Positions 55,011 through 64,000 of a DNA stretch of 64,000 nucleotides are shown one piece after another; position 1 is the stretch's first letter; each line of letters starts with the position of its first letter. A model generated the notes under the pieces. The model saw only the letters and a program-made list of their open reading frames with translations. It did not search any database and was not told the origin of the DNA. Location of the stretch: contig NC_088914.1 of NCBI RefSeq assembly GCF_963576675.1, forward strand, positions 84,380,441 to 84,444,440. The letters are read 5' to 3'. The translations under genes and the position numbers were made by a program. This stretch comes from Euphorbia lathyris. Taxonomy: Eukaryota; Streptophyta; Magnoliopsida; Malpighiales; Euphorbiaceae.

Positions 55011-55444
55011 AGCGGGTTCTGTTTCTGGATTTTCTTACCACACGGTTGTCTGTACTTTCTCACTAGAGCTATCATCTCGACGATTCGATGGGCACACGTC
55101 TGAGTCCGAAATGAAATAGACTACTGATTGTTTTTCTGTTGATTGTCGTCTGTATTTCGACTGGTGTCATTGTTCTGTAAAAATTAGCTGTTGTCTGGAA
55201 TTGATATTTTGACAATGTTAGTCACTGTCTGGGAGAAATGCAGGCTGAAACGGACTGCAAATCGGAGGTCTGTGCACCTGGTAATTAATTATTTACTTTT
55301 TACCTTTATGTCAAATCGTACTTTTTTCACTATTTACGGGAATGCCATTCCCTTTTCCTATATAAGGTGGTGGGGTTTCATTTCAACCCCACACCTTCTC
55401 TCTCCTCTTTCTCTCACTAGACTTCAATTTGGGTTATTCTCGGG

Positions 55445-58400
55445 ATGGATTTAGACGAATGGGATGGCACCAGAGGCATGGACGAGGTTTACGTAAACCT
55501 GGATAGAGTGGATACCTTCCACGACCCTACAACACACTTGAGCAGGACACGCTGCAATGAGGTAAGTGGTTTCTCACTTTTATTTGATTTGAACTCTAGG
55601 CTTTAGCATTCCTATACGAACATGATTTGCATGCCAACTCTTAGACTGCCTTAGAGGACTTTAGCTAGAAAACGTGAATTCCTTTATTTACACGTAATAC
55701 CTGTTTGTTTTGTAAGAATGCGCGCTATATGCATGTGAATAGTACACTACGAATTTATGCATGTTAACAGTAAAAACGATGTGAATAGTAAAAATGTGAA
55801 TAGTGCACGTGAATAGTAAAAACGTGAATAGTGACAACGTGAATAGTAAAAACTTAGCTAACGCACGTGAATAGTAGAACGTGAATAGTAAAAACTTAGC
55901 TAACGAACGTGAATAGTAAAAACTTAGCTAATGCACGCGAATAGAAAAAACGTGAATAGTACACGTGAATAGTAAAACTTAGCTAATGCACGTGAATAGT
56001 GACAACGTGAATAGTGCACGTGAATAGTAAAAACGTGAATAGTAAAAACTTAGCTAATGCACGTGAATAGTAGAACCTAATCTATGCTCCTCGTCGCCGC
56101 AGACGAGAGCGGATCAAAGAATTGACTCAACCTTACGTGAAGGACCCTACATGAGAGATTTTTGCAGAAAATTGGTCCTAACTGACCGGATGTCTCTAGG
56201 TTAGAAAATGGAAGAATACCTAGTCTTAACGCGTTCTTTTCAATTGCCTGCTTTAGGAGCTGTATTTAAATTTTCTTATCTTGTTCTTTTTTAGTTCATT
56301 GAGATTTCGGGGACCACCGCCGAGGTTCTCTCATGGTATGATAGGCTAGGTGCCGCGGCGAGAGCCCTTGTGCAGGAGTTGGGCTTCGAGCCCTTTATTG
56401 CAGCGCTGCCCCGCACCAATGGGGTATGCGATCCTTTTGGCCTACGGGCCTTATGCGAGCGGTGGGTTGACTCGACCCACACCTTCCACCTTTTCTTTGG
56501 GGAGATGACCATCTCGCCTCGAGATTTTTCGCTGTTGACAGGATTGCGAAGGAGCAACACTCCCGTCCCTTTCCACTTTGGTATGATGCGACCACGGGTC
56601 GACCCCGCTAGGCTTGCTACCTTGATTGGACCGGGAGTTCGCCTATGCGCCAAGTCTACTCCGGCGAAGTTTGTCTCTACCGCGAGCCTCTTGAGTAGAC
56701 GTGATTTCTGCGAGACTGACGCTACCGACCTGGCGGTTCGTAGTTTCTTAGTATATGCTCTGAGTGAGACGATTTTCCGCACGAAGGGCGGGAAGGTACA
56801 CGCAGGTCTTATTCAGGCACTTAGCGATCTGGATGCAGCGGCTTCTTATGATTGGGCAGGGGCAGGCTTAGCCTTTCTTTACAAGTTCTTGGATCTGACT
56901 TGCCGGAAGCGCAAGGACTTCGGCGGTTATACCTTTGCCCTGTTGGTACGTGACGCCTTCTTGACTTATCCGTCTTATCTTTTTCGCATTTTTCACACTC
57001 CTAGTCCTTGTTTTTACCGCAGGTGTGGGTATACGAGAGACACATCCTTTCTAGCCGGTCTCGACCTCGACCGAGAGTGCCGAGGCCGCCATTTATGACT
57101 CGATAGAGGGACTTCGACTTGAGCGCTGAGAGGAGTCGGACAGTGTCGCGGCTTCTGGATCGGATCGACTCGCTGACCCTGAGTCAGGTAGGTTTTGCCC
57201 CATCGTGCCAGATTTTGGTTTGAGCCTTTCTGACTTTCTCTTTGTGTATTTTGCTTTAGATTCAGTTCAGGTGGGATGACCTCGACTTCGGCCCTGAGTA
57301 TGCATACGTGTCGATGATCCAGGAGCAGCAGTGTGTGCTCACCGGCCCCTGCGTGCGGGCGTGGTATCTAGGGGATCGAGGCATTACCGGGGTTAGAGAC
57401 GCTCATTGGACGCCGGGTGAGATCCCCATCTCTATGTTCGCGGTACGGACTCTGCCCTTATCGACCATTCGTCGAGATCTGACCTGCCGTTTTGTCGGTA
57501 GAGTGGTCTGGATTCATGCCGGGGGCCGCGAGCCTTATTTGTCTACTTTACTGAGCGCGAGGGATGCCCCGTCGGCAGAGATGGAGGTAGATCCAGTGGC
57601 GGATGTGTTTTCGAGAGAGGCGATCGAGGCCGTCTTTGGTCAGGCGGAGGTTCCAGTAAGTGATTTCGCCCTCTTTTCATTTTATTCATGATATGCTCGG
57701 AGGTTTTATTGTGTGTTTTTTTTTTTTTTTTTTGCAGGAGGGATCTTGGAGGAGTGCCCACTTATCTGATTTTTTTGATGGCACTCAGACTCAGACACCA
57801 GCGCGCGAGCAGCCCTACTTCGTCGGTGAGTCCTCCAGCGCAGCCCGACCGGAGAGATCGTCCATAGGCGTGCCTATACCAGGCTACGGGAGGGATTATT
57901 CTACGATCCGCTATGACGAGTCTGGGACACCTTATGCGGGATTTGAGGCGGCCCCTCCTATCTTCTCCTCGAGGGTCCCGTTTGATCCCTCGGACGCTTC
58001 ACTGACCACTAGGGAGACATGTACAGACTACGTGGATCTATCCAGCTTCCTACGAGATTGCCTCAGCTTGCGCTGCACCGACCACCTGGTATGTATCATT
58101 ATTGTACTTTAGTGTAGTGAAATGTATGCATGTATGTATGATTTATGTTTTTGCCTATGCTGCCTCTTATCTGTTTTTTGTTTGTTTGTTTTTTTTGTAG
58201 AGTGATCTTCATGCCCATGAGCGGAGACAGAGTGAGCTAGTGTGGGAAGCTGATGCCCGAGTTGGTCGTGTGTATCAAGAGAGGAACGACCACTGGTCGG
58301 GAGTGATGCGACGGGAGACTGAGGGTCGCCTTGCCGTCGAGGAGAGGGCGCGTGATGAGTCGATCAGACGCCTTGCTGCAGAGGAGAGAGCACGAGCTGC

Positions 58401-58539
58401 TGATGAGAGAGCATGGGTTTCTGATGAGAGAGCGCGAGCTTCTGATGAGAGAGCGCGTGCTGCCGAGGAGACACTATCTGCGGAGCGGGCATCTCACTTG
58501 AGAGATTTTGAGAACTATTGGGACTTCCCTCCGTATTAG
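55445..58539 (+). pseudogene. Plant mobile domain (PMD) gene carried antisense inside the Tat element
   Basis: Seven exons on the plus strand: 55445-55561, 56103-about 56199, 56295-56945, 57023-57187, 57260-57655, 57738-58088, 58201-58539. Exon 1 starts MDLDEWDGTRGMDEVYVNLD. Exons 3-5 form the PMD (FEPFIAAL, DPFGLRALCERWVDSTHTFH, FGEMTISPRDFSLLTGL, VRAWYLGDRGITG). Exon 7 is a charged coiled coil with DERARA-type repeats ending WDFPPY. Exons 3-7 join in phase with GT-AG sites. An in-frame TAG at 57104-57106 in exon 4 and an unresolved exon 2-3 phase argue against a working product here. PMD proteins of hosts act in silencing and development; in Tat elements their role is unknown. Confidence 0.85.
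55730..56080. repeat. Short tandem repeats in PMD intron 1
   Basis: Irregular copies of ACGTGAATAGTAAAAACTTA and shorter ACGTGAATAGT, about 25 in all. Confidence 0.85.
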
Positions 58540-59008
58540 GCTCGTAGCTTTCATTGTTGCTTTGTAGCTTTTATTAGGGTTTCTCCGATGTATAGCTGAT
58601 GTATAGGGAGTGGGGTGGATAGTAGGTAGGCTTTTTGTGAAAAGTAGGATAGGAAATGTATAACTCGTGATTCATATTACCATGCCTTTAGTAGATTATG
58701 ATGATTCCAATCATTCTCGTCAAATATATTCATGCCTTTATTTATTTACAAACAACAGAAATACTTAGTCTCTTATACATTGTTTTTGTAATTGCTCAAG
58801 TTATAATTATTGTTACCAGGACCCGCCTTTCGGTTTTCGGATCCCGGCGATTTTCCTCCTCTCCTTTTACTATCCCGGAATTTTTAAATGAGCGCCCTTT
58901 CGGGTTTTCACCCATTGGGATTTCCCTTATTGTTGCATAGGTCGCCCTTTGCGGGTTTTCGACCTATCGGGAATTTTTCTTTATTTTTCTTTTTTTTTTT
59001 TTTTTTTT
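58540..59008. other. Convergent spacer between PMD gene and integrase ends
   Basis: Starts with a probable PMD 3' UTR. It then has three CGCCCTTTCGGGTTTTC-type repeats (58817-58965) and a poly-T tract (about 58991-59008) abutting the integrase stop codon. Confidence 0.6.
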
Positions 59009-62000
59009 TTACGAAAAGTATTTCTTAAGCCTATCCAGATTGGTAGGTTCGGAGAATTCCATGCCGTCCATTGTGGTTAACTTCACCGCTCCTTTGCTTA
59101 GTATCTTCTTCACGACGAATGGTCCTTCCTAGTTAGGCCTGAACTTCCCCCTCGGGTCGGTGTGCGTCACACGGATCTGTTTCAGCACCAAATCTCCTTC
59201 TTTGATAGGGCTGGTCTTGACTTTTTTATTGAAAGCCCGAGCCATCCTTCTTTGATACAACTGTACATGGTAAAGGGCTTCCATCCTTTTCTCATCAACT
59301 AAAGCCAACTGCTCGCATCGCCTCTTTACCCATTCCGCCTCGGGAATTTCTGCTTCCACTGCGATTCTCAACGATCGCTTTTCGATCTCAATCGGCAGGA
59401 CTGCTTCTGTTCCGTATACCAAGGAGAATGGTGTTGCCCCAGTCGAGGTTCTGACTGTCGTGCGATAAGCCCACAACTCGAGTGGGAAGTGCTCATGCCA
59501 ATTCCGATGTGATTCCACCGTCTTTACGAGGATCCTTTTAAGGTTCTTATTAGCTGCTTCTACTGCCACATTAGCCTGTGGACGGTACGGAGAAGACCTG
59601 TGATGTTCAATGCCATATTCTCGGAAAAGATTCCTTACTTCCCCCTGAAACTGGACTCCGTTATCCGTGATCATGTGATGAGGCACTCCGAACCTGGTGA
59701 TCAAGTGTCTTTCAATGAACTTTCTCATCTGCTTGGATCCCAGTTTGCTAAACGACTCTGCTTCTACCCACTTGGTGAAATAATCGATGGCGACTGCAAT
59801 AAACTTATATCCATTTGAAGCATTAGGCCTTACTTTGCCAATGATGTCAATGCCCTAAGCAGCGAATGGCCAAATAGGTGCTAGTACGTGTAATTCCATG
59901 GCCGGAAGATGACTGCAATCGCCGTGGATTTGACAATCGTGACATTTCTTCGCATACTCGTTACAATCTCTTTCCATGGTGAGCCAATAAAAGCCTTGCC
60001 TAATAATTTTCTTAGCTAGTACTGCTCCTCCCATATGGGCTCCATAAATTCTCGAATGTACTGATTCCATCGCCTCGCGGGCTTCCCCCGCATCCAAGCA
60101 TCTTAGTTGTAATCCATCAACGTGCCTTTTGTAAAGCAAGTCGTTGTGGATGACGAACTGACGGGCTAGCCTTCTAATCACAGCTTGATCCCTAGGTTCC
60201 GACTCTGCCGGATATGTTCCATCTTTCATGAAGTTCACGATATCGAAATACCACGGTTTTTCATCTGCCCCTAACAGCATTACGTCTTCGTAGCACGGTT
60301 TGTGAGATCTTCTCAATACCAATGGTTTCGAAGCAAGGTTCCGGGGGTTGTCCCAAACTGACACCAAAGTAGCCAAGGCATCCGCCGCCTGGTTCTGTGC
60401 TCGAGGAATATGATAGAAACGACATTCCTTGAATCTTCGTGCCAACCCTTCTAGCTGATCTAGATATGGACGTAGCCTTTCTTCTCTCACTTCCCAGTTT
60501 CCTTGTGCCTGTTCGATGATCAACTTGGAGTCACCCCAAATTTCGACATATGACGCTCCCAGTGCTGCTAATGACTCCAAACCATAAATGCATGCTTCGT
60601 ATTCGGCCATATTATTGGTAAGGGGGAAGGATAACTTCTTCGCCATCGGGATTCTTTCTCCTTCCGGTGAGATAAGTAGCACTCCTACTCCGGCTCCACT
60701 CAAATTAACTGCTCCGTCGAAGAACATTTTCCATGGTATGACTTCGATTGCGTTCAAATGTTCATTGGGGAAATCATAGCTTACTTCTTCCTCTTCTGCA
60801 TTCAGGGGTTGGTTAGCCAGAAACTCTGCCACGGCCCTTCCTTTGATAACCTTCTTCGTCACATATTCAATGTCAAACTCGGACAAAAGCAACAACCATC
60901 GGGCTAACTTCCCGGTCAAGGATGGAGTTCGGTACAGATACTTCACGGGGTCCATCCGAGAAATAATGATCACTTTATACGATTGGAAATAGTGCCGCAG
61001 TTTCTTCGTCAACCACACCACTGCCACACATGTCTTTTCGATCATGTTGTATTTGAGCTCATACTCCAGGAACTTCTTACTCAAATAATACACCGCGTGC
61101 TCCACACCGGTGTCTCCCTCTTGAGCCAACATTGCTCCGATAGATCGCTCCTCAATTGCTACATAGAGGAGAAGTGGCTTTCCCAGTTTAGGCGGTCTCA
61201 ACACTGGCGGATTAGACAAGTAACTTCGGACACTCTCCAACGCTTGTTGACACTTATCATTCCAAACGACGGGTTGGTCTTTCCTTAGCAACTTAAAGAT
61301 TGGCTCACAGATTGCGGTGAGTCTTGCTATGAACCGGCTGATATACTGAACCTGCCCCAAAAACCCCCTCACTTCCTTCTCACTTCTCGGCGCTGGCATT
61401 TCCTTTATAGCCTTCACTTTATCGGGATCCACCTCGATTCCCTTATTTCCGATTACATAGCCTAAGATTTTCCCCGACGAAACGCCGAAAAAGCACTTCT
61501 TCGGGTTTAACCTTAGCTTGAATTCTGCAATTCGGGCCAAAAACTTCTCGAGTGCGGCAAAATGCCCTTCTCTTGTCTCTAATTTGACCATCATGTCATC
61601 CACGTAGACTTCTACCTCTTTGTGTATCATGTCATGGAACAGTGCCGTGGCCATTCTCTGATAGGTTGCCCCGGCATTTTTCAAACCAAATGGCATCACT
61701 CTGTAACAGTATGTTCCCCACTCTGTTGTGAACGAGGTTTTCGCTTTGTGCTTTTCGGCCATCTGAACTTGCATGTAGCCCATGAAACCATCCACATTTG
61801 TGTGTAAGACGTTTGATGCTGCACTGTCGATCAATACATTGATATGAGGCAAGGCGAACTCATCCTTGGGGCATGCCTTGTTAAGATCTCTGTAATCCAC
61901 GCACATCCTCACTTTGCCATCCTTTTTCGCAATGGGCACTACATTTGCGACCCAAGGGGGATAGTCGATCACTTCGATGAATCCTGCTTCTAACTGCTTC

Positions 62001-62041
62001 TTCACTTCCTCTCTGATCTTATCTGCCCATTCGGGTCTCAT
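59009..62041 (-). pseudogene. Tat pol: reverse transcriptase, two RNase H domains, integrase
   Basis: One frame on the minus strand, interrupted by TAG codons at 59855-59857 and 59129-59131 and a TGA at 62045. Reverse transcriptase: PPWVANVVPIAKKDGKVRMC, FMGYMQVQMAEKHKAKTSFT and the catalytic YVDDMMVK. First RNase H: YVAIEERSIGAMLAQ. Second, archaeal-like RNase H: WKMFFDGAVNLSGAGVGVLL, NNMAEYEACIYGL, GDSKLIIEQ, QNQAADALA. Integrase: His-His-Cys-Cys finger (ending CHDCQIHGD), then Asp (GIDIIGK), Asp (ITDNGVQF) and Glu (VEAANK). With the stops it cannot give a full product. Confidence 0.92.
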
Positions 62042-62044
62042 ACG

Positions 62045-64000
62045 TCAAAGCTTCTGCTTTACGGGCCTCGCCTCGGGATATGTTGGAATACGGTGAGTTA
62101 CGATTGATTGATCGATTCCAGGCATGTCTTCGTATGTCCACGCGAATACAATTTCGTATTTTTTAATTATTCTCTCAAATTCTTTTCTCTCTTCAATAGT
62201 TAATTCTTGAGCAATTTGTATAAGTTTAGGATTTTCATCCGTACCAAGATTGAAAGTTGACATTTCTATTGTATTGATTTCAAATGTAGGCATGTTATAT
62301 GAATGAGAATGCATGGAACGATCATGATCAATATCAAGCAAGTAAGCAAAATCAGAATTCATTTCATTGATAGCGTGGGTGATTACATCATCGGACTCAA
62401 ACAAAGCAGTAATACAATTTTCATCCTCAATATCTTCGGACTTCTCATAAACTTTGGAGGTACTAGGCTCATCTCTCACTCCTGCAGTTGCTTCAATGGT
62501 AATGACCTGCTCCTCGGCATTTGAATCCAGCATCATGATCTCCTCGACAAAGCAGCTTGCCTTTCCTTTGCCCCAGTCGGCGACATCATTGAAGATTTCA
62601 AACCCTGGCAGAATCTTTCCTTCCGTGCTAGTCCATGACTCGGAGGTTCCCGAATATGGATTTCCATGCCCCTCGCTTACAAAATGCTTCCTCAAGCCTA
62701 TTTTTCCTTCTGCACTCATGTTGGATGGACTTCCCTGCTCATATCCCAAACCCCTCTGGGTTTTCTGACTTTTAAAATCCGGAAACTCCGACAACCCTTG
62801 ATGGTGTGCTCCTAATCCCATTCCCGGGATGAAACCTCCCTTCATCATCTTCACCACATCGGTGGTCATGCTCGACTCGTAAATCCCAGAGACTTGGAAT
62901 CCGGAGAAAAGTTGAGGCTCAATTCCCAATGCTGCCACCGAGCTCAGTTTTTCAGCTCTAATTGTAACTATCTCCTCCCCGAAGGGGAACTTAATCATTT
63001 GGTGGAGCGTGGAGGGCACACCTCCCAGCTTGTGGAACCAAGGGCGTCCCAACAACACAGCAAAAGTTACTGGGATATCCAACACCGTGAACTCAGTTTC
63101 TTCCTCGTGCGGCCCCACTTTCAACTTGGCCTTGAAAACTCCTTCAATATGCCTACGGCTGTCATCGTATGCTCTGATCACTGTTTCAGAAGCTGTCAAA
63201 TCTCCTCTCTCCACTCCTAACTTGGACAAGAGCTTCAAAGGACAAACATTAATGGTCGATCCATCATCGACCATAACACAGCTAGTCTTCTTCCCGTTAA
63301 TTTCCGCTCGGATATACAATGGCTTGTTGTGAGCCTTCCCCTCTTCTGGGAGATCCTCGTCAGTAAACGTGATCTCAGTCTTTTTTCGGGCCATTATTAC
63401 CCCTACTAGCGCCGCCGGCTCAGTGTCGGTGGAAATAACTAAATTCTGCAACTCCTTCATTAGGTTCTCACGATGGTACTTAGAATGGCATAAAACTTCC
63501 CAGACCGTAGACTTAGCTTGCGTCTTCTTCAACTGTTCAAGAACTTGGTCGTTGGGCTTAGGAGCCGAACCTTCTCCAATCTCAGTCTCTACCATTGGTG
63601 CCTTTCCCTCGGCCACACGACCTGATCTCGTCATCACCGCAACTTCCGGCTCGTCCTCCGACTCGTCCCAAATGTTAATAGGAACCCTTCGATTGGCATC
63701 CTCCTCGTCCGAGGAACTCACCCAAATGTCTACGACCATTAAATCCATGACGTGAGGAACACTCGGATTCAGGAAAAAGGGATCCGCTGATCCGTACAAA
63801 GCCCAACCTATCAACTCATCATAGTCACGGAGGGACACCCGGCTCATTCTCCTTGCGGCCAACGGAATAGCGCCTCGTTGTATGCACATAAGCTGCACCT
63901 TATCGCTCATTGTCTCATTACACTGCTCATAACGGTGCCTCCACCTCCTAGCATAATCCACAAAATGTTCCTCGGGGAATTGCCTAATCCTGTCCAAATC
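62045..64000 (-). pseudogene. Tat gag and aspartic protease (partial at window edge)
   Basis: 650 open codons entering from the right edge. Near the edge is a retrotransposon gag segment (QFPEEHFVDYARRWRHRYEQ). Further on, the protease core has VMVDDGSTINVCPLKLL, FTVLDIPVTFAVLLGRPW, and then a G-patch-like GFIPGMGLGAHHQGL. The protease loop reads Asp-Gly-Ser. The frame ends at the TGA (62045-62047) that separates it from pol; the flanking codons fit a single original gag-pol frame. Confidence 0.88.

Larger units (their letters stand above)
51073..64000 (-). mobile_element. Ty3/gypsy Tat-lineage retrotransposon (runs off the right edge)
   Basis: Minus-strand order: gag and protease (62045-64000), reverse transcriptase, two RNase H domains, integrase (59009-62041), a large 3' region with an antisense gene and tandem repeats, purine tract (GAAAAGTAAGGGCAAC, RC of 54102-54117), and the 3' LTR (51073-54101). 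The dual RNase H and the extra antisense gene between integrase and LTR are marks of the Tat lineage. The 5' LTR is outside the window. The adjacent 5 bp GTAAG (51068-51072) should recur beyond the other end if the insertion is simple. Confidence 0.92.

Noticed and set aside
54627..55075. Three overlapping open frames of 126-147 codons, and a CRISPR-like look of regular repeats
   Set aside because: They arise from a 39-bp unit (13 codons) with no stop; units are directly tandem with no variable spacers, in a plant retrotransposon.

Overview
This is nuclear DNA from a flowering plant, most likely a eudicot with a repeat-rich genome. It is AT-rich, full of nested plant transposons (Ty1/copia, Ty3/gypsy Tat-type, TRIM, L1, SINE, Helitron, Mutator-like elements, Stowaway- and Tourist-like MITEs), and its host gene has short exons with GT-AG introns.

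The host gene is an MLO-family seven-transmembrane protein gene on the minus strand, from ATG at 50677 to stop at 17260. I assembled 14 exons by hand. They join in frame to 1623 bp (540 residues plus stop), all with GT donors and AG acceptors. Nine introns are under 200 bp and two are 1.4-1.6 kb. Three are large and hold most of the transposons: intron 3 (9.1 kb: tandem foldback repeats, L1, copia), intron 4 (7.7 kb: a Helitron carrying eIF3B exons, copia relics) and intron 6 (11.1 kb: a Pack-MULE with a lectin receptor kinase fragment, two copia elements, a SINE).

Left of the gene (1-17 kb) lies a partial copy of the MLO locus in the same orientation. Positions 1-2622 match 27.4-30.2 kb of intron 6, and 3235-4450 match 40.67-41.36 kb around exon 4, including a second copy of that exon. 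The intervening part, with exons 5-6, is missing. The rest holds MITEs with clear target-site duplications (TSDs), a solo LTR, a TRIM, and a 1.26-kb tandem duplication that includes the last MLO codons. One copy of that duplication was split by a Mutator-like element, itself hit by a 5'-truncated L1.

Right of the gene (51.07-64 kb, running off the window) is a Tat-lineage Ty3/gypsy element on the minus strand. Its 3.03-kb 3' LTR ends 395 bp upstream of the MLO start codon and points toward MLO. The LTR has a CpG-rich array of eleven palindromes just upstream of its TATA box. The element carries 39-40 bp tandem repeats next to the LTR, a dual-RNase H pol with in-frame stops, and, antisense to pol, a multi-exon plant-mobile-domain (PMD) gene with one premature stop.

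The main results are the full MLO model, the three host-gene fragments carried by transposons (LecRLK, eIF3B, PMD), and the SINE and MITE insertions that can be ordered in time because the duplicated locus supplies empty sites.
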